From: Pseudomonadota bacterium
GTDB lineage: Bacteria; Pseudomonadota; Alphaproteobacteria; Acetobacterales; Acetobacteraceae
Assembly (NCBI GenBank): GCA_021841985.1
Contig: JAKCCP010000284.1
Coordinates: 1 to 6,054 of the forward strand
DNA length: 6,054 bases
Reading direction: 5' to 3'
A program made the position numbers and the translations under genes. The notes beneath the pieces are model-generated. The model did no database searches, had not been told where the DNA came from, and saw only the letters and a program-made list of their open reading frames with translations. Below are positions 1 through 5,968 of the stretch, piece by piece (the stretch's first letter is position 1; each line of letters opens with the position of its first letter).

Positions 1-821
1 GATGACAGCGCGAAAAGGTCAAAAAACCGATAAAGCCCAGACGGCTCGGCGATCGCGCCGGTGAAATGGACGCGCCCGCCAAGCCCGCGCGCCGCGACCT
101 CCCCCTCCAGCGCCGCCCGCGCCGGGCCGTCGCCGACGATGACGAGCCGAGGAGGAGGAGAAACGGCGGGCGGCGGCAGTGCGGCGAAGGCGGCGATCAG
201 GCGGGAGAGGTTTTTTTCCGCCCGCAAGGCGGCGACGGTGCCGACCACCGGCCCCGGATCATCGCCCCAGGGCGGCGTGCCGGCGCGCGGGCCGGGGGCG
301 AAGCGGGCGAGATCGACCCCGTTCGGGACATAGCGAAGCCGCCGCCGCGGCAGCCGCCAGCGCTCGGCGGCGATGCGATAGAGCGTCTCGGAAGGCAGCA
401 TCACCGTCGCGCGGCGCAGAAAGAGGCGCCGCAGCCAGACCCGGCGCGGGATCTGCCGCGCCCGCTCCTCGGGGCCGAACCCGTCCTCCATGTGGAGATG
501 CGGGACGCCGACCAGCGCATTGGCCATCGCCCATTCGATCGTGCCCCAGTTGCTGGTCACCAGGAGATCGGGGCGGATGCCGCCGAGCAGCGCCCGGATG
601 CGGCGGAGATTGGCGAGCGTTGCGCCCTTGCGCAGCGGATTTTCCGGAAACGTGACATCGAGCCCGGGGGCGAGCCGTGCCCGGCACGCGGTCTCGCCGT
701 CCATCGCGATGATGGCATGGCGATAGCGGGCGCCGAAATGATTGGCGAGGGCGACGAGGCGCATCTGCGGCCCGCCGACCGCGAAGGTCGAGAACACATG
801 AAGGAGAAGCGGCGCCGTCAT
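1..821 (-). CDS. GT4-family glycosyltransferase (partial, C-terminus beyond left edge)
   Basis: Likely transfers a sugar from a nucleotide-sugar donor to a growing glycan at the cytoplasmic side of the membrane. My translation on the minus strand reads open for 273 codons to the window edge. It begins with a hydrophobic strand and the GG-containing loop of GT-B enzymes (FAVGGPQMRL, residues 13-22). A conspicuous HMEDGFGPEE motif follows at 110-119. PNGVD at 166-170 marks the start of the second Rossmann domain. Donor-binding RAEKN is at 200-204 and the strand VIVGDGP at 227-233, followed by VHFTG at 251-255. The E-x7-E donor motif expected near the C-terminus lies outside the window. There is no signal peptide. 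The ATG overlaps the TGA of the upstream gene (ATGA), which implies translational coupling; no strong Shine-Dalgarno is visible. Donor and acceptor cannot be deduced. The family call is firm. Confidence 0.9.
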   Translation of the reverse strand, partial: MTAPLLLHVFSTFAVGGPQMRLVALANHFGARYRHAIIAMDGETACRARLAPGLDVTFPENPLRKGATLANLRRIRALLGGIRPDLLVTSNWGTIEWAMANALVGVPHLHMEDGFGPEERARQIPRRVWLRRLFLRRATVMLPSETLYRIAAERWRLPRRRLRYVPNGVDLARFAPGPRAGTPPWGDDPGPVVGTVAALRAEKNLSRLIAAFAALPPPAVSPPPRLVIVGDGPARAALEGEVAARGLGGRVHFTGAIAEPSGLYRFFDLFALS

Positions 822-2917
822 CGCGCCGCCGCGTCGAACGCCTCGGCGAGGAAGGCCGCGCGATCGGCGACCGGCTGCCATAGGAGGGCCTGCTTGGCGT
901 CCGAGCAGTCAAAGCGGGCGCGGAGGCCGCGCGAGAGCAGGTCGCGCCAGCTCGGCGCCGCGGCGCGCCGCCCGCCGAGCCGCTTGATCAGCCATTTCGC
1001 CCGCTCGACCAGCAGAAGCCACAGCGGCGATTGCGGATGAAAGCGGAGCGGCCGGCCGAGGGCGGCGGCGAGGGCGGCGGTGTAATCGCGGGCATCGAGC
1101 CGGACATCGCCGACCAGGTTGAAGGCGCGCCCGCCGATCCCGGATGCCGCGCAGGCACCCATGATCGCCGCCGCGACGTCGCTCGCGAGCACGAAGGGGA
1201 GCGGGTTGCGGCCGTCATTCCAGCCCAGGCAATGCTGCTCATTGTTGTAGACGCCAAGCCCGCTATGGAATGGCGAGGTGCCGGCGCCGACCACCAGGCC
1301 GGGGCGGAGAATGACCACTTCCAGCCCGTCCCGCCCGTTTTCGGCCAGCAAAACGCGATCGCAGATCGCCTTGGCGCGGGCATAATCGGCGCGTTTTCCG
1401 TCCTCGGGGTCGGGCGGGGTCGCCCCGGTCACCGGGGCTGCTTGCGGGCCGAGATAGAGCCCGGCGATCGAGCCGATATGCACCAGCCGGCCGACGCCGC
1501 GGGCGCGGCAGACCGCGGCCACCGTCTCGGCGCCGCCGACCATGGCGCGGCGGATGTCCTCGAAACTGCCGCCGCCGCCGCCATGGGCGAGATTGACGAC
1601 CACCGTCGCCGCGCCGATCGCTTGCGCCACCGCCTCGGCGTCATTGATGTCGCCGCGATGGAGGGACACCGCCGGGTCATGGAAAATCGCCGGCAGATTG
1701 CGGACCGAGCGCGCCATGACGGCGACCCGCTTGCCCTCCGCCACCAGCCGCGCGACCAGATGCCGGCCGATGAAGCCGGTGCCGCCGAGCACCGCGATAG
1801 CGGCCGGGCGGTCCGCATCCGCGTCCTCCCGCCGCGGCGCCGGCGCCGGTTTCGCCGGCGGGAAAACCGCCGCGATCCGTTCGCAGGTCTCAACGAGAGC
1901 GGCGCCGAAAGCGCCGTCCAGCTCCGGGCGCGCCCCGGCCGCGAGCGCCGCATGGAAGGCGGCGATGCTGCCCCGCATGCTCAGGAAAAACGCATCGCTC
2001 GGCGGCCCGAGGCGCAGTATCGAACGCGCGTAGGCGGCGAGATTGCCGAGACTGTCACGGGCGGTCTGCGCCGCGAGATGCGTCCCCGAGAGGGCATGGT
2101 CGAGCGCGTCCAGCCAGCGCGTGCGCCCCTCGCGCGCGCAGCGATTGGTGAGGATATCGGCGGTCAGCACGCCGTCATCGCCGATGACGCTGATCCGCCA
2201 GAAGGGATAGGATTGCCCGACCGCGAAATGGAGCTGCGCCGGAAGGCGCGCCCCGGCGAGCGAGACATCGAGGGCGGGAAAAAAATCCACCCCGGGCGCG
2301 AGTTCGACGCCAGCCCCGGCGAGCGCCCGCACCTCACCGATCGGGCCCGCGAGCGCCGCGATCTGCGACAGCGGATGCACCGCCTGCTCGAGCAGGATAT
2401 TGCCCGGCGCGTGGAACATCCAATGGCCGAACTGCCCGGCGGCGAGCTGACGGAGCGGCACGTTATAGAGGCAGCTCACGAAACGCGGCCGCCCGATCTC
2501 GCCCGCGGCAAGCGCGCGGCGGAGGCGCAGAAACGCCGGGTGATGGACGAAATTCTGATTGACGCCGAGCGCGACCTTGCGCGACGCCGCCTGCGCGATC
2601 AGCCGCGCGGCGTCGGCGGAGGTGACCGCGAGGGGTTTTTCGAGAAGCACCGGAATGCCGGCGGCGATCAGCGGTTCGGCGACGCGGTGATGGAGCGGCG
2701 GCGGCACCAGGACATGGGCGGCATCGAAGCCGCCCGCCGCGAGCGCCGCCTCGACCGAGGAAAACACGGCATCGACCCCGAATGCGCGCGCAAGCCGCCG
2801 CGCCGCCGCCTCGTTCGGGTCGATGACGGCGGCGATTGCGAGACCAGGGAGGGATTTCAGGGCCTCGGCATGGACGCGGGCGATGTAACCGGCGCCGACC
2901 AGGGAAATGCGTTTCAC
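818..2917 (-). CDS. Bifunctional Gfo/Idh/MocA oxidoreductase - NAD-dependent epimerase/dehydratase fusion
   Basis: A 699-residue cytoplasmic protein with two complete NAD(P)-binding enzymes in one frame. Residues 1-350 form a Gfo/Idh/MocA dehydrogenase: dinucleotide motif GAGYIA at 8-13, catalytic-type EKP at 93-95, and an E177/H181 pair in the position of the family's D/H catalytic pair. A Pro/Ala/Arg/Asp-rich linker covers about 353-372. Residues 373-699 form an extended SDR: GGTGFIG at 378-384, HIGS at 480-483, and the catalytic YxxxK at Y512/K516, followed by ILRPG at 536-540. The likely role is oxidation plus epimerisation or dehydration of a sugar nucleotide or glycan intermediate for surface polysaccharide; the substrate is unknown. 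I chose the GTG start because the Rossmann strand begins at once (VKRISLVGAGYIA). The same frame stays open to 3841, but that extension reads antisense through the beta-helix gene and shows no domain. An ATG at 3016 would add 33 featureless residues. The SD before the GTG is weak. Its stop overlaps the glycosyltransferase start. Confidence 0.88.
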   Translation of the reverse strand: MKRISLVGAGYIARVHAEALKSLPGLAIAAVIDPNEAAARRLARAFGVDAVFSSVEAALAAGGFDAAHVLVPPPLHHRVAEPLIAAGIPVLLEKPLAVTSADAARLIAQAASRKVALGVNQNFVHHPAFLRLRRALAAGEIGRPRFVSCLYNVPLRQLAAGQFGHWMFHAPGNILLEQAVHPLSQIAALAGPIGEVRALAGAGVELAPGVDFFPALDVSLAGARLPAQLHFAVGQSYPFWRISVIGDDGVLTADILTNRCAREGRTRWLDALDHALSGTHLAAQTARDSLGNLAAYARSILRLGPPSDAFFLSMRGSIAAFHAALAAGARPELDGAFGAALVETCERIAAVFPPAKPAPAPRREDADADRPAAIAVLGGTGFIGRHLVARLVAEGKRVAVMARSVRNLPAIFHDPAVSLHRGDINDAEAVAQAIGAATVVVNLAHGGGGGSFEDIRRAMVGGAETVAAVCRARGVGRLVHIGSIAGLYLGPQAAPVTGATPPDPEDGKRADYARAKAICDRVLLAENGRDGLEVVILRPGLVVGAGTSPFHSGLGVYNNEQHCLGWNDGRNPLPFVLASDVAAAIMGACAASGIGGRAFNLVGDVRLDARDYTAALAAALGRPLRFHPQSPLWLLLVERAKWLIKRLGGRRAAAPSWRDLLSRGLRARFDCSDAKQALLWQPVADRAAFLAEAFDAAAR

Positions 2918-2948
2918 CGTTTTGCGTGCTCGTTTTGCGTCGTTGCGT
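2918..2948. repeat. Short direct repeats next to the fusion-gene start
   Basis: The 10-mer CGTTTTGCGT occurs at 2918-2927 and again, exactly, at 2931-2940 (13-bp period). A shortened relative, CGTTGCGT, follows at 2941-2948. On the minus strand these units sit directly upstream of the GTG start, in the 5' leader of the fusion gene. They could be half-sites for a regulator or a chance slippage product; function is unknown. Confidence 0.5.
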
Positions 2949-2950
2949 CG

Positions 2951-2986
2951 GGTCTCGGGAAGCGCCGAACGGCGCGGGGAGAGACC
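2951..2986. promoter_or_regulatory. Nested 36-bp dyad in the divergent intergenic region
   Basis: The outer arms GGTCTC (2951-2956) and GAGACC (2981-2986) are perfect inverted repeats. Inside them GCGCCG (2962-2967) and CGGCGC (2970-2975) are also perfect, around an AA centre, and the spacers on the two sides are both 5 bp (GGGAA and GGGGA). The symmetry is exact about 2968/2969. It lies between the divergent fusion and beta-helix genes and has no U-tract on either side, so an operator or a leader hairpin is more likely than a terminator. I could not find convincing -35/-10 pairs on either strand in 2918-3058. The regulator is unknown. Confidence 0.5.
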
Positions 2987-3058
2987 AGTATTCCCTACCG
3001 ATGGCAAATTCGGCATTAACGGCAATGCGGGGTCCGCGCAATCGCGGCGGAAAAGGGG

Positions 3059-4000
3059 ATGGCGATGGCATGGCAGGGAAGGTGGCACGGGTTCGCGCTC
3101 GGCGTGGCGCTTTGGGCCACGCTTTCGGGCGCGGCGCAAGCGCGCACGCTGCTGGTCGGACCGGACCGGCTCCTTCACCTCCCGAGCCAGGCCGCCGCCA
3201 TCGCCGCCGCCGGCGACCGGATCGAGATCGACCCCGGGGCTTACGAGGATTGCGCCGTCTGGCGCGCCGATCACCTCACCATCAGCGGCGCCGGCCCCGG
3301 CGTGGTCATCGAAAACCGCATCTGTCAGGGCAAGGCGATCTTCGTTGCCGCCGGCGCCGATATCACCCTCGCCCGCCTCACCCTCCGCCACGCCCGCGCG
3401 CCCGAACACAACGGCGCCGGCATCCGCGCCGAGGGGGGCGACCTCACGCTCCGCGCCATGCGCCTGATCGACAACGAGGACGGGATCCTCGCCGCTCCCA
3501 TGCCGCACGCCACCATCCGCATCGAGAACAGCGTGTTCGCGGACAACGGCGTCTGCGCCCCGGTCTGCGCGCACGGCATCTATGTCAACGACCTCGCCAA
3601 ACTCTCCATCGTCGGCTCGCGGTTTTTCGAAACCCATGACGGCCACCACATCAAATCCCGCGCCCGCGCGACCGAGCTGATCGGCAACACCATCACCGAC
3701 GGGAAGCACGGCACATCGAGCTATCTCGTCGATCTGCCCAATGGCGGCGCCCTCCTGATGCGCGACAACATTCTGGAAAAAGGCCCGAAAACAGAAAATA
3801 CCGGCACCGCGATCGCGATCGGCGAGGAAGGCGTGACACATCCCGCCGGCGCGATCACCATCACCGGCAACCGCTTCACCAATGACGGCCCGGCGGAGAC
3901 GGCGTTCGTGCGCAACCTCTCTCCCATCCCGGCCCGGCTGCGCGACAATATTTTCGTCGGCAAAATCATTCCCCTGATCGGGCCGGGGGAGAGCGAATGA
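3059..4000 (+). CDS. Exported right-handed parallel beta-helix repeat protein
   Basis: A 313-residue protein predicted to be exported by Sec. Residues 1-28 look like a signal peptide: a short Arg-containing start, a hydrophobic stretch about 11-26, and an AQA cleavage site after A28. From about 45 to 305 the sequence is built of short beta rungs with Asn/Gly turns (LTISGAGPG, ITLARLTLRHA, IRIENSVFADN, ELIGNTITDG, ITITGNRF), typical of the pectate-lyase-like beta-helix. C65, C89, C166 and C170 could form two disulfides in the periplasm. HGIYV (172-176) and HDGHHIKSRA (193-202) look like a conserved ligand face. Members of this fold bind, cleave or epimerise polysaccharides, so a role in handling the glycan made by the divergent operon is plausible but inferred. 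An ATG at 3065, with AAGGGG 6 nt before it, is an equally good or better start than 3059. The gene ends convergently with the SMP-30 gene. Confidence 0.85.
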   Translation: MAMAWQGRWHGFALGVALWATLSGAAQARTLLVGPDRLLHLPSQAAAIAAAGDRIEIDPGAYEDCAVWRADHLTISGAGPGVVIENRICQGKAIFVAAGADITLARLTLRHARAPEHNGAGIRAEGGDLTLRAMRLIDNEDGILAAPMPHATIRIENSVFADNGVCAPVCAHGIYVNDLAKLSIVGSRFFETHDGHHIKSRARATELIGNTITDGKHGTSSYLVDLPNGGALLMRDNILEKGPKTENTGTAIAIGEEGVTHPAGAITITGNRFTNDGPAETAFVRNLSPIPARLRDNIFVGKIIPLIGPGESE

Positions 4001-4010
4001 AATAGGAAGT

Positions 4011-4054
4011 AAAGTCTTTTTGCTTCTTTTTCTTCAGAAAAAGAAGATTTTCTT
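4011..4054. terminator. AT-rich perfect hairpin between convergent genes, probable shared terminator
   Basis: CTTCTTTTTCT (4023-4033) and AGAAAAAGAAG (4036-4046) are perfect inverted repeats around a 2-nt centre. They are followed on the plus strand by ATTTTCTT. The island lies 10 bp after the beta-helix stop, and the hairpin is 17 bp beyond the SMP-30 stop on the other strand, so it could end transcripts from both sides. The T-run is better placed for the plus-strand transcript. The first 22 nt of the element (4011-4032) recur exactly at 5923-5944, so it is also a dispersed repeat. It is strongly AT-rich against a very GC-rich background. Confidence 0.7.
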
Positions 4055-4063
4055 CCCCTTTCC

Positions 4064-5041
4064 CTACGGCACCGCCGCGCCTTGGGTTTCGACGTAAAGG
4101 CTATAGACCGAGGTGCTGGCGCACATAAAAAGCCGGTTCCGCTTGGCGCCGCCGAAGGTGAGATTGGCGGCGGATTCGGGGAGGTGGATCTTGCCGATCA
4201 GATCGCCGCTCGGGGCATAGCAGCGCACGCCATGCTCGCTCGCCGCCGCCCAGCCCATGCTGCACCAGACATTGCCCTCGACATCAAGGCGCAGGCCATC
4301 GGTGAAGCCGGGGGCGAAATCCTCGGCGAAAACCCGGCTTTTGCGCAGCTTGCCGCTCGCCGCATCGGCGTCGAACACCCGGATATGCGCGGGCCCGCCC
4401 TCGGTCGCGCCGCTATCGACGATGTAGAGCCGCTTTTCGTCGGGCGAGAAGGCGAGGCCATTGGGCTGCACGAAATCATCCGCGACCACCTTGGCGCGTC
4501 CCGTCGCCGGGTCGAGGCGATAGACGTTGTGCGGCAGTTCGTCCTCGCCCTTGTTGCCCTCGTAATGGCCCTTGATGCCGTAATTGGGATCGGAAAACCA
4601 GACGCCGCCGTCGGAGGCGACGAGGACGTCGTTCGGGGAGTTGAGCCGCTTGCCCTCGAAACGGTCGATGAGCACGGTGATGGCGCCGTCATGCTCGGTG
4701 CGGGTCACCCGCCGCGTGCCATGCTCGCAGGAGATCAGCCGGCCCTCGCGATCGACGGTGTTGCCGTTGCTGTTGTTGGAAGGGGCACGGAAGACGCTGA
4801 CATGGCCGTCATCCTCGAGCCAGCGGAGCTGACGGTTATTGGGGATGTCGCTCCACACCAGATAGCGCCCGGCGCGGAAATAGGCCGGCCCCTCGGCCCA
4901 ACGGCAGCCGGTCGCGATGCGCTCGATATAGCCGTTGCCGATCAAGGCCGAAAAGCGCCGGTCGAGTCGCTCCACGCGGGGGTCGGGATAGACCCAGTCC
5001 GCGAGCGGGCCGAGCGGGGCAAAGCCGCGTGTGTCGATCAT
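4064..5041 (-). CDS. SMP-30/gluconolactonase/LRE family protein
   Basis: A 325-residue six-bladed beta-propeller of the SMP-30/gluconolaconase-like superfamily, normally metal-dependent lactonases that hydrolyse sugar lactones such as gluconolactone. The four expected divalent-metal ligands are in family context: E50 in WAEGP, N137 in LNSPNDV, N194 in QPNGLAFS, and D248 in FTDGLRLD. Length is normal for the bacterial branch. No signal peptide is seen, so a cytoplasmic site is likely. The ATG is preceded on the minus strand by a clear GGGAGG Shine-Dalgarno (5047-5052) with 5-nt spacing. It is transcribed divergently from the DUF3237 gene and converges on the beta-helix gene. The exact lactone substrate cannot be read from the sequence. 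Regucalcin-like or other esterase activity is possible within the same family. Confidence 0.92.
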   Translation of the reverse strand: MIDTRGFAPLGPLADWVYPDPRVERLDRRFSALIGNGYIERIATGCRWAEGPAYFRAGRYLVWSDIPNNRQLRWLEDDGHVSVFRAPSNNSNGNTVDREGRLISCEHGTRRVTRTEHDGAITVLIDRFEGKRLNSPNDVLVASDGGVWFSDPNYGIKGHYEGNKGEDELPHNVYRLDPATGRAKVVADDFVQPNGLAFSPDEKRLYIVDSGATEGGPAHIRVFDADAASGKLRKSRVFAEDFAPGFTDGLRLDVEGNVWCSMGWAAASEHGVRCYAPSGDLIGKIHLPESAANLTFGGAKRNRLFMCASTSVYSLYVETQGAAVP

Positions 5042-5074
5042 TTTTTCCTCCCAGGTTTGCCGTGATCATGAGAA

Positions 5075-5102
5075 ACTATACCGGAATGGCACCCGAAGTC
5101 AG
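5075..5102 (-). promoter_or_regulatory. Candidate sigma70-type promoter for the SMP-30 gene
   Basis: On the minus strand, CTGACT (5097-5102) and TATAGT (5075-5080) are spaced by 16 bp and resemble -35/-10 boxes (4/6 and 5/6 matches to consensus). They lie about 34 bp upstream of the SMP-30 ATG and its SD. The divergent DUF3237 gene must have its promoter in the same short gap. On the plus strand I see only TATACC (5077-5082), without a well-spaced -35. Prediction by eye only. Confidence 0.4.
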
Positions 5103-5132
5103 GGTGGCCGCGAACCCGGAAGGAAAGCGACC

Positions 5133-5600
5133 ATGACGCCGACGGAACCGACGCTGGAAGCCGTCTTCACCGCCGAGGTCACGGTCGGCGCCGCGATCGA
5201 GGCCGGCGGCACGGCGGGGCTCCGGCGGCGCATCGTCCCGATCCTCGGCGGCGCGGTGCGCGGGCCGCGCCTGGTCGGCGAGGTGCTGACGCTGGGCGCC
5301 GACTGGCAACTGATCGAGGAGGAGGGGGCGATCACCCGGCTGGTCGCGCGCTACGCCATGCGGGTGAGCGACGGCACGGTGATCACCATCGTCAACCGCG
5401 CCCTCCGGCACGGGCCGGCGGCGGTAATGGCGCGGCTCGCGGCGGGCGAGGCGGTCGATCCGGCGCTCTATTATTTCCGCGGCGCGCCGAGCTTCGAGGC
5501 GCCATCGGGGCCGCATCGCTGGCTCAGCGAAAGTCTCTTCGTCTGCTCCGGCGCCCGCGCGCCACGCGCCGTGGTGATCGATTTCTATCGCGTGGCATGA
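5133..5600 (+). CDS. DUF3237 (UPF0311-type) domain protein
   Basis: A 155-residue protein that is essentially one DUF3237 domain, a small beta-barrel family of unknown biochemical role. Diagnostic segments are GGAVRGPRLVGEVL (39-52) followed by GADWQ (55-59), then VARYAMRVSDGTVITI in the middle, and YYFRGAPSFEAP followed by WLSESLF near the end. There is no signal peptide or membrane segment. I chose the ATG at 5133 because AGGA (5121-5124) sits 8 nt before it and the domain starts soon after. The frame is open from 5031, but that extension overlaps the divergent SMP-30 start. The TGA overlaps the ATG of the next gene (ATGA), so the two are probably co-translated. DUF3237 genes often lie near catabolic enzymes, but I cannot assign a reaction. 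Confidence 0.87.
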   Translation: MTPTEPTLEAVFTAEVTVGAAIEAGGTAGLRRRIVPILGGAVRGPRLVGEVLTLGADWQLIEEEGAITRLVARYAMRVSDGTVITIVNRALRHGPAAVMARLAAGEAVDPALYYFRGAPSFEAPSGPHRWLSESLFVCSGARAPRAVVIDFYRVA

Positions 5601-5818
5601 GCGGCCCGGACAGACTTTCCGTGTCGCGCGCCGAAATCACCTGCCCCTATTGCGGCCATCGCCAGACGGAGGACATGCCGAGCGACGCCTGCCTTTTCTT
5701 CTATTCCTGTGCCGGGTGCGGCACGGTGCTGCGCCCGAAACCGGGCGATTGCTGCGTGTTCTGCTCCTATGGCTCGGCGCCGTGCCCACCGGTCCAGCGC
5801 GCGCGCGCGGCGAGATAG
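5597..5818 (+). CDS. GDCCVxC-type small cysteine-rich protein
   Basis: A 73-residue protein with nine cysteines. CPYC (16-19) and CAGC (38-41) look like a zinc-ribbon knuckle pair. The hallmark GDCCVFCSYGSAPCPPVQ occupies 50-67 (C52, C53, C56, C63). This matches the family known as GDCCVxC domain-containing (seleno)proteins, in which some members are reported to carry selenocysteine. Here every position is an ordinary Cys and no in-frame TGA is used. The biochemical role is not established; metal or thiol redox chemistry is a reasonable guess from the motif. The start codon overlaps the DUF3237 stop by 4 nt, marking a two-gene operon. Its last codons run into a short alternating CG tract (about 5789-5802). 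Confidence 0.85.
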   Translation: MSGPDRLSVSRAEITCPYCGHRQTEDMPSDACLFFYSCAGCGTVLRPKPGDCCVFCSYGSAPCPPVQRARAAR

Positions 5819-5838
5819 AAAATTTTATAAGAATGAAG

Positions 5839-5862
5839 GGTTCTTTTTTGAAAAAAAGAACC
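5839..5862. terminator. AT-rich perfect hairpin downstream of the GDCCVxC gene
   Basis: GGTTCTTTTTT (5839-5849) and AAAAAAGAACC (5852-5862) are a perfect 11-bp inverted repeat with a 2-nt centre, starting 20 bp after the GDCCVxC stop. There is no long T-run after it on the plus strand, whereas T-rich DNA precedes it on the opposite strand. It could act as a terminator, an RNA 3'-end stabiliser, or the left part of a composite intergenic repeat. The form resembles hairpins I recall from Acetobacteraceae intergenic regions. Confidence 0.6.
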
Positions 5863-5888
5863 AAAAAACGTTTACCTGTTTTCTTGGA

Positions 5889-5913
5889 GTGGCAGTGCCA
5901 TCGGCACTGTCAC
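5889..5913. repeat. GC-containing hairpin inside the composite intergenic island
   Basis: CAGTGCC (5893-5899) and GGCACTG (5903-5909) pair perfectly around ATC. The stem extends to 11 bp through a G-T wobble (5892/5910) and GTG/CAC outer arms (5889-5891, 5911-5913). It sits between the two AT-rich hairpins of the same island. It is followed at once by GGCGGGGG and then the AT-rich repeat. No U-tract touches it, so by itself it is not a classical terminator. Confidence 0.6.
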
Positions 5914-5922
5914 GGCGGGGGA

Positions 5923-5968
5923 AAAGTCTTTTTGCTTCTTTTTCGGAAGTCAAAAGAAGGATTTTCTT
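5923..5968. terminator. Second copy of the AT-rich repeat/hairpin, probable shared terminator
   Basis: Positions 5923-5944 are identical over 22 nt to 4011-4032. The stem here is CTTCTTTT (5935-5942) with AAAAGAAG (5952-5959) around a 9-nt loop, followed by ATTTTCTTT. The right arm differs from the first copy, yet pairing and the downstream T-run are kept, which suggests the structure matters. It lies between the convergent GDCCVxC gene and the minus-strand gene ending at 5979, matching the location of the first copy. Confidence 0.65.

Noticed and set aside
66..1040. Long plus-strand open frame of 324 residues
   Set aside because: Arg/Ala/Pro-rich translation without any domain, antisense to the glycosyltransferase and fusion gene, which show clear motifs; a GC-rich shadow frame.
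1031..3019. Plus-strand open frame of 662 residues
   Set aside because: Entirely antisense to the motif-bearing fusion gene; the composition is a mirror of a GC-rich coding strand and no family is recognisable.
2918..3841. Upstream extension of the fusion-gene frame on the minus strand, giving a 1007-residue protein
   Set aside because: It reads antisense through the beta-helix gene, has no recognisable domain, and the Rossmann fold begins directly at the GTG at 2917.
4082..5065. Plus-strand open frame of 327 residues
   Set aside because: Antisense to the SMP-30 gene, which has its metal ligands and a strong Shine-Dalgarno; no motifs in this frame.
5057..5082. Possible plus-strand promoter (TTGCCG with TATACC) for the DUF3237 gene
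   Set aside because: The spacing is only 14 bp, too short for a normal sigma70 promoter; kept only as a remark.
5789..5802. Alternating CG tract, considered as a Z-DNA or regulatory signal
   Set aside because: It is short and explained by Arg/Ala codons at the end of the GDCCVxC gene in a GC-rich genome.
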